Notes under the pieces: generated by a model
Seen by the model: the letters and a program-made list of their open reading frames with translations, nothing else
Told to the model about the DNA's origin: nothing
Databases searched by the model: none
Origin: Pseudobythopirellula maris
Lineage (GTDB): Bacteria; Planctomycetota; Planctomycetia; Pirellulales; Lacipirellulaceae
NCBI RefSeq assembly: GCF_007859945.1
Contig: NZ_SJPQ01000001.1
Location: 1,824,489-1,888,488 of the forward strand
Direction of reading: 5' to 3'
DNA length: 64,000 nucleotides
Program-made: the position numbers and the translations under genes
Part shown: positions 8,684 to 16,108 of the stretch, piece after piece
How the letters are laid out: every line of letters starts with the position of its first letter
Numbering within the stretch: position 1 is the stretch's first letter

Positions 8684-9568
8684 GTGTCTAGCTCCTCCCT
8701 TCTCGATAAGTGCTGCCTAATCAGCCCCTCGGTGAGCGGCGACCCGACCCATTTCATGATCCAGCGGACCTTCGAGGCCGAGGGCCTCGATTGGCGGTTC
8801 GTCTCTTTTGAGGTCGCTCCCGAACGCCTGGCCGAGGCCCTGCGCGGCGCCGACGCGCTCGGGTTCCGCGGCGTCAAGCTGCTCGACCCGTACCGCCAGG
8901 CCGCCGCCGCGATGGCCGCCGAGGGGTCGCTCGGCCCGATCGGCCTGTCGGAGCGGGCCGCCCAAACCGGCTTTGTGACCGGTTTCTCCCGCCCGAGTCT
9001 CGACGCCCCGCTCAGCGGCGACGACCTCTCGGGCCCCGCCCTGGTCGAGACCCTCGCGCCGCTCGGCCCGCTGCGCGGCAAGCGCGTCGCGTTGCTCGGC
9101 GCGTCGGGGCCGGCCGCCTCGCTCGCCGTCTCGCTCGTCGAGTCCGGAGTCGCCGAGCTGCTCGTGGCCGACCCCGACAACGAGGCCGCCACGCAGTTCG
9201 TCGAACGCATCACGGCTGGCGCCGCCGGCGAAACGGCCGTTTCGCCGATCGACTGGCAAGGCGCGTGGCTCGAGCTGCCTGACGGCCTCGACATGGTCGT
9301 CGCCTCGGCCTGCTGGCCCCGGCACGAAGATGGCCGCGTGGCCAAGGCGGTGGCCGCCGAATTGAACGAACGGATGGTCGTGGCCGACCTGCGGGTCGGT
9401 TCGTCGCGCTCGCCGCTCTTGAGGGCCGCCGCCGAGCGCGGCGCCACGGGCGTCGAGGGCCTGCAGGTGCTCGTTCGCGAGTCGGCCCTCTCGCTCCAGG
9501 CCTGGACCGGCCAGCCGATCAACCCCACGGTCCTCAGCGAAGCGGCCGAAGAGTTCCTCGGCGTCTGA
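8684..9568 (+). CDS. Shikimate-dehydrogenase-like protein with altered active-site motifs
   Basis: A 294-residue protein with a GTG start at 8684. The fold order matches AroE: a short N-terminal substrate domain starting ISPSVSGDPTHFMIQRTFE, then a Rossmann part with VALLGASGPAASLAV and VADPDNEAA. The catalytic block normally NVTxPxK reads GVKLLDPYRQ, so the Lys position holds Arg. The NTDG-type segment is replaced by LSGDDLSG. AroE reduces 3-dehydroshikimate in aromatic biosynthesis; with these changes this copy may act on another substrate or be inactive. It stands alone between a membrane gene and bioD. Confidence 0.6.
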   Translation: MSSSSLLDKCCLISPSVSGDPTHFMIQRTFEAEGLDWRFVSFEVAPERLAEALRGADALGFRGVKLLDPYRQAAAAMAAEGSLGPIGLSERAAQTGFVTGFSRPSLDAPLSGDDLSGPALVETLAPLGPLRGKRVALLGASGPAASLAVSLVESGVAELLVADPDNEAATQFVERITAGAAGETAVSPIDWQGAWLELPDGLDMVVASACWPRHEDGRVAKAVAAELNERMVVADLRVGSSRSPLLRAAAERGATGVEGLQVLVRESALSLQAWTGQPINPTVLSEAAEEFLGV

Positions 9569-9585
9569 TCCGATCCGGCGGGTTT

Positions 9586-9673
9586 GAGTTGCTAGGCGCT
9601 AGTTGCTGGGCGCTAGTTCCAAGTGTTAGCTACTAACTCAAACGGCGATAACGACCTTTTTCCTAGCGCCTAG
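9586..9673. repeat. Heptanucleotide array with inverted partner upstream of bioD
   Basis: At 9586-9620 five 7-bp units follow each other: GAGTTGC, TAGGCGC, TAGTTGC, TGGGCGC, TAGTTCC. CTAGGCGCTAG (9592-9602) has a perfect inverted partner CTAGCGCCTAG at 9663-9673, and TTTGAGTT (9583-9590) pairs with AACTCAAA (9635-9642). The structure fills most of the gap between the AroE-like gene and bioD and could fold in RNA. Confidence 0.65.
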
Positions 9674-9712
9674 TGACTCTGAAGCTAACTCCACGCCTCA
9701 TTGAATCGACAC

Positions 9713-10429
9713 ATGCACGGACTCTTTATCACCGGCGTTGGAACCGAGGTCGGCAAGACGCACGTCGCGACGCTCATCGCCCAGCAGCTCGCCCAGAGCG
9801 GCGTGCGCGTGGGTGTCTACAAGCCGGTCGCCAGTGGCTGTCGTAAGACAGATGACGGCCTGGTGGCCGACGACGCCGTCGCGCTCTGGCAAGCGGCGGG
9901 CAAGCCGCTCACGCTCGACGCGGTCTGCCCGCAACGTTTCGCCGCGCCGCTCTCGCCCCACCGGGCGGCTTGGGCTGAAGAGACGCGGGTCGACAGCGAG
10001 TTGCTGCGCAGCGGCGTCGACGCGTGGCGCGACGCCTGCGACGTGCTGGTCGTCGAGGGCGCCGGCGGGCTGCTATCGCCACTCTCGGACGACGACTACA
10101 ACGCCGACCTAGCCGCCGACCTCGGCTTTCCGTTGGTCGTTGTCGCCGCCAATCGGTTGGGGGTGATCAACGACACGCTGCAGACCGTGCTCACGGCGCA
10201 CGCCTACGCGGCCGCCAATCGGATCGACACCGATCTGCGTCTGGCGGGCGTGGTGCTCAACGACATCGCCTCCGACGGCGGCCCCCCAGGGGACGAGAGC
10301 ACCGCGTCGAACCTGGAGGACCTCGAGGAGCGCTGCCCGGCGCCGATTTTGGCGCACTCTCGTTGGAACGGCGGCTTCGATCGCCGGGTCGATTGGGTTG
10401 CGCTGGCGGGGCAGGCTCAAGAAGGCTGA
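9713..10429 (+). CDS. bioD: Dethiobiotin synthetase
   Basis: Catalyses ATP-dependent closure of the ureido ring of dethiobiotin from 7,8-diaminopelargonic acid and CO2, the penultimate step of biotin synthesis. I start at the ATG giving MHGLFITGVGTEVGKTHVAT, which puts the P-loop GVGTEVGKT at residues 8-16; an upstream in-frame TTG is unlikely. Further family motifs are YKPVASGCRK (Lys near residue 37) and VVEGAGGLLSPLSDD. The 238-residue length is normal. No other bio genes are in the window, so the pathway is dispersed. It is separated from the preceding gene by a repeat-rich gap and has no link to the riboswitch. Confidence 0.92.
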   Translation: MHGLFITGVGTEVGKTHVATLIAQQLAQSGVRVGVYKPVASGCRKTDDGLVADDAVALWQAAGKPLTLDAVCPQRFAAPLSPHRAAWAEETRVDSELLRSGVDAWRDACDVLVVEGAGGLLSPLSDDDYNADLAADLGFPLVVVAANRLGVINDTLQTVLTAHAYAAANRIDTDLRLAGVVLNDIASDGGPPGDESTASNLEDLEERCPAPILAHSRWNGGFDRRVDWVALAGQAQEG

Positions 10430-10520
10430 AAAAAGTGGGTCGCGAGGGTTCCTCCCCACGGGGCCCCAAGAATACTGGCAGGTCCCTCGCCCGCCCGCCT
10501 TGCTTCGCCCGCCTCTTTCA

Positions 10521-11828
10521 ATGCCCGCCCCCTTCGCGCCGCTGCTCGCGATCGCCCTGCCCGAATCGCTCCGCTCGGAGCACGTGCTGTGGGTGCTCGC
10601 TTTGCCCGTGCTCGCCGCGATCGTCGTCGCCACGCTGTGGCGCAGCCGGCTCTCGGAGGCGGGGCGTGCGTGGAGCAAGCGGCTGACGGTCGCGACGATC
10701 GTCGCCTTCACGCTGCTCAACCTGGCGATCTTCGCCCACATCAACCTGAAGCCGCGCGACTGGGACTACAAATATTTCTGGCTCTGGGGCGCCGCCGCCG
10801 CCGAGGGAACGAACCCATACGATCGCGAGAACCTGCTGCGTATCGCCGAGCCCTTGGGCCTGAGCCAAGAGCTCATCGACGAGCTGGCGTGTTACTACCC
10901 GCCGCCGTCGCTGCTGCAGTTCTGGCCGTTTGGCTACTTGCCGTTCCGCGCGGCGCTGCTGGCGTGGAACGTGACGATGCTCGCGGGCATGCTGCTCGCC
11001 TTGTGGCTGCTGTGCGACACGTTCGCCAGCGGCAGGCGTCGCGACCTGGCGCCCGCGCTGCTGGCCGTGGCGCTGGCGTTCTGGCCCTCGTCGGCGACCG
11101 TCGCCTTCTCGCAACAGAACTATTGGATCCTCGTCACGCTGCTGCTGTTCTGGCGGTCGCGCGGGCGGCCGATCGGCGGGTTCTGGCTGGCGGTGGGCGT
11201 GGCGTTTAAGCCCCTCACCCTCTTGGTGCTGCTCCACCCGCTGCTCCACGGCCGCTGGAAGTCGCTGCTCGCCGCGGCCGGCGGCATGGCGCTGCTGACC
11301 CTGGCGGCCGTCGTCGTGCTCGGCCCCGAGGTCTTCGCCCAGTTCCTCGAGCGCGAGGGGATCAGCGCTCAGTACCGCATCACGCAGGGCGTGAACCAGT
11401 CGCTCCCCGGCACGTTGCTCCGCTGGCAAATGGGGGCGACGGCCGAGGGCGCCGACCTGCTTTTCCAATCGCCTTGGATCGTGGCCACGATGACCCTGGT
11501 CGGCGCCGCCACGGCGTGGGTCGTGTGGCGTTCGCGCGGCGCCGGCGAGCCGTTTGCCCTCGGCGCCCTGCTAGCGATGACGCTGCTCGTCTACCCCGGC
11601 ACACTATCGCACTACGCGGTCCACCTGCTGCCGGCGATGGCGCTCTTGCTCGTTGGCTTGGGCTGCGAGAACGAATCGGTCGAGCGTGGCCCTAAGACCG
11701 CGGCCGCCGCGCTGATCGCCGCCCTCGCCTTCGCGGCGTTTAAGGCGACCTTCTTCTCGACGCTCATTGTCTGGCTGGCGATGTGCTACGAGGCCCGCCG
11801 GCTGGAGCGCCCATCGCTCAAGGCTTAG
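10521..11828 (+). CDS. GT87-type polytopic mannosyl/glycosyl transferase (DUF2029)
   Basis: I start at MPAPFAPLLAIALPE; the upstream in-frame extension is low-complexity and overlaps bioD. The 435-residue protein has about ten hydrophobic segments. The first loop carries DWDYKYFWLWG and GTNPYDRENLL, the acidic and NPY motifs typical of GT-C enzymes of family GT87, which use polyprenyl-phosphate sugar donors at the membrane. CYYPPPSLLQFWPF follows. Acceptor and sugar are unknown. It converges with the broken doc gene and shares its 3' hairpin. Confidence 0.75.
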   Translation: MPAPFAPLLAIALPESLRSEHVLWVLALPVLAAIVVATLWRSRLSEAGRAWSKRLTVATIVAFTLLNLAIFAHINLKPRDWDYKYFWLWGAAAAEGTNPYDRENLLRIAEPLGLSQELIDELACYYPPPSLLQFWPFGYLPFRAALLAWNVTMLAGMLLALWLLCDTFASGRRRDLAPALLAVALAFWPSSATVAFSQQNYWILVTLLLFWRSRGRPIGGFWLAVGVAFKPLTLLVLLHPLLHGRWKSLLAAAGGMALLTLAAVVVLGPEVFAQFLEREGISAQYRITQGVNQSLPGTLLRWQMGATAEGADLLFQSPWIVATMTLVGAATAWVVWRSRGAGEPFALGALLAMTLLVYPGTLSHYAVHLLPAMALLLVGLGCENESVERGPKTAAAALIAALAFAAFKATFFSTLIVWLAMCYEARRLERPSLKA

Positions 11829-11838
11829 CGCCTTGAGC
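11816..11838. terminator. Bidirectional hairpin between GT87 gene and doc pseudogene
   Basis: GCTCAAGGC (11816-11824) and GCCTTGAGC (11830-11838) form a perfect 9-bp stem with a 5-nt loop. It covers both convergent stop codons. There is no long T-run on either side, so termination strength is uncertain. Confidence 0.55.
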
Positions 11839-12216
11839 ACGACTGCGGAAGAATTCGGCGATCACCGGCTTCTCGGCGGCGCCGGTGGCGACCCGGAGGG
11901 TGAGTTCAACCACCCCCTCTTCGTCGGCTTCAATCTGAACGCCGTTGAGCGTAAGAAAGACGATCGCCGAAGCAGAGCCGATACGTTTGTTGCCATCCAG
12001 GAAGGGGTGGTTCTGCACCAGATGGTAGAGGTACGCGGCGGCCATCTAGAAGAGATCGGCGTGCAAGTAGGCGCCGGCGTACATTGCCTCGGGCATGGCG
12101 ATCGCCGACTGCAAGAGCCCGACATCACGCCCCCCCTCCGAGCCGCCGTAATGCTCGATTAGGCTGTGGTGCAGCCGCATGACTCGGTCGCGATTCAAGA
12201 AATCCGGTGTTTCCAC
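11818..12216 (-). pseudogene. doc: Fic/Doc family toxin gene interrupted by a nonsense codon
   Basis: Read from the GTG at 12216, the frame gives VETPDFLNRDRVMRLHHSL, then GGSEGGRDVGLLQSAIAMP and YLHADLF, followed by an in-frame TAG (12046-12048) and then MAAAYLYHLVQNHPFLDGNK. Doc homologues I recall read DLFEMAAAYLYH here, so a single GAG to TAG change explains the stop. The Fic catalytic block HPFLDGNKRIG is intact but downstream of the stop. Doc toxins phosphorylate EF-Tu. The gene overlaps the region just after the antitoxin stop. Restart at the ATG after the stop would give 75 residues with the Fic motif but no N-terminal half. Confidence 0.8.
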
Positions 12217-12219
12217 GGG

Positions 12220-12453
12220 TCACTCGGCAAGCTTTTTCATCGCGTTGCCAAACCGCTCGTGGACCATTTCGACCGCCTCATCAAATAACTTGTCATCCTC
12301 ACCCACCCGCTCATCGGCGGGGGTGATGATAAGCGACTTGCCGTCGCAGGCGATTTGCAACGGGGTGTCGGCGGTTGCGCGGATCGACTCGAGGTACGCC
12401 GGGTCGATCACGATCGCGAGGCCGTCGCCGTGGGGGACGAGATTGGTGGTCAT
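12220..12453 (-). CDS. AbrB/MazE-like antitoxin, partner of the broken doc
   Basis: A 77-residue protein with the swapped-hairpin pattern of AbrB-type antitoxins: GDGLAIVIDPAYLESI, then DTPLQIACDGKSLIITPAD. The acidic C-terminal tail would be the toxin-binding part. An AGGAG Shine-Dalgarno lies about 10 nt before the ATG. The doc frame begins four bases after its stop, as in a standard antitoxin-toxin operon. With the toxin broken, the antitoxin may be a relic or still repress other promoters. Confidence 0.75.
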   Translation of the reverse strand: MTTNLVPHGDGLAIVIDPAYLESIRATADTPLQIACDGKSLIITPADERVGEDDKLFDEAVEMVHERFGNAMKKLAE

Positions 12454-12525
12454 AAGAATGGCTCCTGGGGGATGAGCCCATTGTAGACGCCCGGGTTCGC
12501 GCCGGGCTGCGCGAAATGGCCCGCC

Positions 12526-14724
12526 TCACACCGAGGCCATCTCGCCGGCGTGCTCGGCCGCGCGGCGTTCGGCGAGCGACGTGTCGACCACCATCCGCAT
12601 CTTCGTGCTCCAGCGGCCCTGGGCGTCGGCCTGGATCCACCAGTGCGGCTGCACCACGACCGATTGGTGGACGAGCTCGAAGCCCGCCTCGCTCTGGCTC
12701 ACGGTGGCGATCGGGTAGGTCCACACGCTGGTCGGCTGCTCAAACCGCAGCGACACGTCGAGGCCGAGCCAGTCGTCGAACAGGCCGATCGCGTGGGCGT
12801 CGTGCAGGTCGAGCTTCGAGCCGAGCTCGCCGAACGACTCGCCGCCGTCCTCGGGACGCACGCCGTTGTGGAAGAAGCGGCCCTCGGCGCCCGAGGGCAT
12901 GCCGGCGATGTTGAACTCCGAAGAGAAGTGGATCGGCCGGTCGTCGGGCAAGCCCTCGACGACGTAGGCGATCTCCAACTCCGAGCCGCCCGCCTCGAGC
13001 GTGACGCCCTTGATGATCCGCACCGGCACGCCGTCGACGTGGCCGTCGCGGGTCATCTGCAGCTGCATGCGGCCGGTGTTGCGGCGCAGGCGGGCCTCGT
13101 AGTGGCCCGAGACGAAGTCGCCCTGCTCGCGGGCCTCTCCCATGCTCACCGCCTCGAGCGACGCGTCGCAGTCGTAGAAGTGGTCGACCATGCTCTTGCG
13201 CGTCGTGTCGTCGTACTGCAGGTGCTCGTCGAGCCCCTCCTGCTTGAAGACCACGCGGTCGTGGATGCTGGCAACCTCGCTGTTGTCCGACGGGCCGGCG
13301 AGCACCTTGCGGTGGTAGGCCTCTTTGCGGCGGGCGAGCGTGGCGAGCAGGTTGTGGCGGATCGCGCGGGCGTCGAGCTCGTAGAGCCGGCCGCCGTCGC
13401 TCGGCGCCGCCAGCGCCACCAGCCGGTTCGACGCGAGCCGCACTTCCTGGCGCCCGTCGAGGTTGTAGTCGGCCGAGTCGAGCTCGACCCACTCCTCTTG
13501 GCCCGGATCGAGCCCGCGGCCCTCGTGGCGGTCGAGCAGGTTGTCGGCCGAGATCAGCTTGTCGTAAATCGCGTTGCGGAGGTGGGGCAGGTAGACACCG
13601 CCGAAGGCGCCGTGCCAGTAGCTGCAATTGCACTGGCCGCGGTAGAGCTCGGTCTGGGCCTCGTCGACGAGGTCGCCCGAGGCGCCCGCCGCGCGGGCCT
13701 CGACCAGGCGCCGGCTGACCATTTGCATGCGGGCGTACATCTCGCCGGTCTCGGGGTAGCGGACCTTGAAGTTGCGCCAGAACCCGCCGCGGCAGAACGG
13801 CTTGATCGCGTCGAACTCGTTCGCCTCTTCCAGGTGGTGCTTGGCGTCTTCGAACAAGATCTGCTGCTCGGCGGGCAACGCCCACTCGGTCATCTCGCGG
13901 TAGCTCCCCTCGGGGATGTAGAGCTTGCCGAGCGGCGCCACGTGGTCGATCGCCTCGCTCGGCGTGGTGACGTAGAGCCAGTCGCTGTTCTGCTCCAACG
14001 CCTCGAAGAAGCGGTGCAGCCAGCCGTTGTCGTACACGTGCTCCTTGGTGTCGGGCCAGGTGCCGAACTTCTCGCCGTCGTCGCCGAACAGCACCACCGC
14101 GCCGGGGGCCCGCTCGGCCACGCCGCGCAGGTAGTCGATCGTCTCGTGCGGCTCGGCGAACGGGATCTTGTAGCGCAGCGGCTCGCTGCCGGGGAAGACG
14201 GAGAGCATCTGGCCGTCCTCCTCCGTGACGAAGTAGCCGTGCAGCTGCTCCTCGGTCCAGCCGGCGTTCTTGAAGTGGAAGTCGTCGAGGATCGTGTACT
14301 CGATCCCCGCCTCGGCGATGTCGCTCGTGAGCGACTGTTCCCAAACACGCTCGGGCATCCACATGCCGCGGATCGTCGCCCCCAGCCGGTTGGAGAGCCA
14401 CTCGCTGTAGCTGGCGATCTGCCCCACGCGGTCGCGCGGCGGGATCATCGTCAAGATCGGCTCGTAGTAGGCGCCGCCGAGGATCTCGATGCGACCCTCG
14501 CTCACCAGCCGGGCCAAGCGGTGCAGGTACTCAGGATGTTTCTCGGCGAGCCACTCCATGAGCGAGCCGCTCGTGTGCAAGCCGATCCGCACGTTGTGGA
14601 ACCGCTCGAACACGTCGAGAAACGGCAGGTAGCTGTCTTGGTACGACTGCTCAAACACGCCGTCGAAATTACCGATCGGCTGGTGGTTGTGCAGGACAAG
14701 GACCAGGCGGAGGGGTTGGCTCAT
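12526..14724 (-). CDS. GH57 alpha-glucan enzyme (amylase / 4-alpha-glucanotransferase type)
   Basis: A 732-residue protein with GH57 motifs: LHNHQPIGNFD at the N-terminus, LGGAYYEPIL (about 83-91), GMWMPERVWEQ with the likely nucleophile Glu125, and VVLFGDDGEKFG (about 210-221) with the acid/base Asp. The C-terminal 400 residues match the DUF1925/DUF1926 beta-sandwich layout of archaeal-type 4-alpha-glucanotransferases. These enzymes cleave and transfer alpha-1,4-glucan chains. No signal peptide is seen, so it is probably cytosolic. It follows the GalT-like and GlgA genes on the same strand, which suggests glycogen remodelling. Hydrolase versus transferase activity cannot be decided from sequence. 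Confidence 0.88.
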   Translation of the reverse strand: MSQPLRLVLVLHNHQPIGNFDGVFEQSYQDSYLPFLDVFERFHNVRIGLHTSGSLMEWLAEKHPEYLHRLARLVSEGRIEILGGAYYEPILTMIPPRDRVGQIASYSEWLSNRLGATIRGMWMPERVWEQSLTSDIAEAGIEYTILDDFHFKNAGWTEEQLHGYFVTEEDGQMLSVFPGSEPLRYKIPFAEPHETIDYLRGVAERAPGAVVLFGDDGEKFGTWPDTKEHVYDNGWLHRFFEALEQNSDWLYVTTPSEAIDHVAPLGKLYIPEGSYREMTEWALPAEQQILFEDAKHHLEEANEFDAIKPFCRGGFWRNFKVRYPETGEMYARMQMVSRRLVEARAAGASGDLVDEAQTELYRGQCNCSYWHGAFGGVYLPHLRNAIYDKLISADNLLDRHEGRGLDPGQEEWVELDSADYNLDGRQEVRLASNRLVALAAPSDGGRLYELDARAIRHNLLATLARRKEAYHRKVLAGPSDNSEVASIHDRVVFKQEGLDEHLQYDDTTRKSMVDHFYDCDASLEAVSMGEAREQGDFVSGHYEARLRRNTGRMQLQMTRDGHVDGVPVRIIKGVTLEAGGSELEIAYVVEGLPDDRPIHFSSEFNIAGMPSGAEGRFFHNGVRPEDGGESFGELGSKLDLHDAHAIGLFDDWLGLDVSLRFEQPTSVWTYPIATVSQSEAGFELVHQSVVVQPHWWIQADAQGRWSTKMRMVVDTSLAERRAAEHAGEMASV

Positions 14725-14983
14725 GGCGGGGGGAGGGTCTTCGGTGTTCGCCGGGGTGGGTAATGCCTGGTCGCGGAGTGGCTTCTTTAGGAGCGCCGGG
14801 AAAGCCCTATCCTAATGAACTCTTACGCCATCCGTCCACGCGTTGGGGGCGTCCTATTCGGAAGAACCGCGACAAGCCGAACGGCTCAAGCGGCGCCACC
14901 GCCCGCGACAACGCAGGGGACGCAGTCTCTCGATTCGGCGCAAACTACCACGCCACTTGCGGGGGATCATCCGCAATCAAAAT

Positions 14984-15928
14984 TCAGAACCGCTCGGCAA
15001 GCCGCGCCGCCGCTGCCTCCGGCATGACCGTGCTGAGGTTCTCGCCGGTGGCCAGCTCGTAGCCGGCCAGGGTGTTGAGGCGCGGCAAGATCTCGACGCG
15101 GCAGTGCCACGCCGCCCGGTCGACCCCCGCCGCCGGCGCCACGTGCGCGATCAGGTTCCACGCCGCGCCGCCGGTCTCGGCGTCGATGGCGGCCACGGTG
15201 CGGCGTAGCACGGCGGCGAACGCCGCGGACGCTCGCGCGCTGGTCGCCAGACGATCGAGTCCGGGTTCGTGCTCGCTTGGCAAGATCCAGGTTTCCATCG
15301 GTTGCCGCGGCGCAGGGGGACAGACCACGGCCCAGCCCTCCGCGGCGGCGACCCACCGCTCGCCGCTCTGGCGTTCGCGTTCGAGCCAGCCGCACCAGGC
15401 GCAGCCGCCCGTCGCGGTGAGTTGGCTCTCGGCGTGGTCCCACTCGCGGCGGATCGCCTGCGGCGCCTCGGGGCGCGAGATCAGCTGGCTGTGGGCGTGC
15501 TCGAGCGACGCGCCGGCGCGCGGGCCCTCGTTCTTGAACAGCAGCTGGTACCCCCCCGCGGCGCAGCGCTCACGCCAATAGGCGAGTCGCTCGGCCCACA
15601 GCCGCACGACGGCCGCCAGTTCGGTCTCGTCGAGATCGAGCAACCGGGCGCGGTGCGAACGCGATTCGATAACGACCTCGTGGTCGCCGTCGGGCGGCGT
15701 GTACGCCGGGAAGCGGTTCGGCACGACGCGGGCGAGCCAGCGGCCGTCGGCGCCGAGCGCCTCGGCGGTGGAGGCGGGCGTTTGCGACTCGTTCCCCGCG
15801 CAGAACGGGCAGCCGGAACCGCCACCGTCGTCGTTCTGAGCGTCGTCGAACTGATTCGGCCGTTTGGCGCGCGCCTCGGCGATCCGCACACGGCGTCCGG
15901 TCAGCGGGTCGTCGAGCCATGCGTCCAT
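14984..15928 (-). CDS. galT: Galactose-1-phosphate uridylyltransferase family protein
   Basis: I start at MDAWLDDPLTGRRVRIAEAR; the longer upstream frame is low complexity. In the 314-residue protein CPFCAGNES supplies a zinc-binding Cys pair near the N-terminus. RVVPNRFPAY is a family signature, and GASLEHAHSQLI carries the catalytic HxHxQ-type histidine triad motif near residue 165. CAWCGW is a second metal site. GalT moves UMP between UDP-glucose and galactose-1-phosphate; related enzymes act as ADP-glucose phosphorylases. The position between GlgA and GH57 makes a nucleotide-sugar step feeding glycogen plausible, but substrate is not proven. Confidence 0.8.
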   Translation of the reverse strand: MDAWLDDPLTGRRVRIAEARAKRPNQFDDAQNDDGGGSGCPFCAGNESQTPASTAEALGADGRWLARVVPNRFPAYTPPDGDHEVVIESRSHRARLLDLDETELAAVVRLWAERLAYWRERCAAGGYQLLFKNEGPRAGASLEHAHSQLISRPEAPQAIRREWDHAESQLTATGGCAWCGWLERERQSGERWVAAAEGWAVVCPPAPRQPMETWILPSEHEPGLDRLATSARASAAFAAVLRRTVAAIDAETGGAAWNLIAHVAPAAGVDRAAWHCRVEILPRLNTLAGYELATGENLSTVMPEAAAARLAERF

Positions 15929-15982
15929 GCAAAAGGTCCTGTCGTCGCCGCGCGATCGGCGCCCCAAGCAAAAGGGCGGTAG

Positions 15983-16054
15983 CCGACGACCCGTGGTCGT
16001 CGGACGGCGCGCCGAACCAACCGTGGCGCAGCCGAGGAATGTAATTCCTCGGCT
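15983..16054. repeat. Two adjacent strong hairpins between glgA and galT
   Basis: CCGACGACC-CGT-GGTCGTCGG (15983-16003) and AGCCGAGGAAT-GTA-ATTCCTCGGCT (16030-16054) are perfect stems of 9 and 11 bp. The first recurs in shorter form at 39853-39873 (CCGACGA/TCGTCGG), including the TAG before it, so it looks like a dispersed repeat rather than only a local terminator. Confidence 0.6.
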
Positions 16055-16108
16055 ATCGCCTCTCCGATGGCAAGAGGGACCCGTGGGACGAGGGGCCGCC
16101 AACCGGGG

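Noticed and set aside
9713-10429. bioD as part of the cobalamin regulon
   Set aside because: It is 2 kb beyond the operon, behind an opposite-strand gene, and has no aptamer of its own.
12046-12048. Read-through of the doc TAG codon as a special amino acid
   Set aside because: TAG decoding by pyrrolysine needs its own tRNA and synthetase and would be odd in a toxin; TAG also ends several normal genes in this window.
12550-14763. A 737-codon open frame opposite the GH57 gene
   Set aside because: It is the shadow of the GH57 gene. Composition is Val/Ala/Arg-rich without motifs, as expected for antisense frames in GC-rich DNA.
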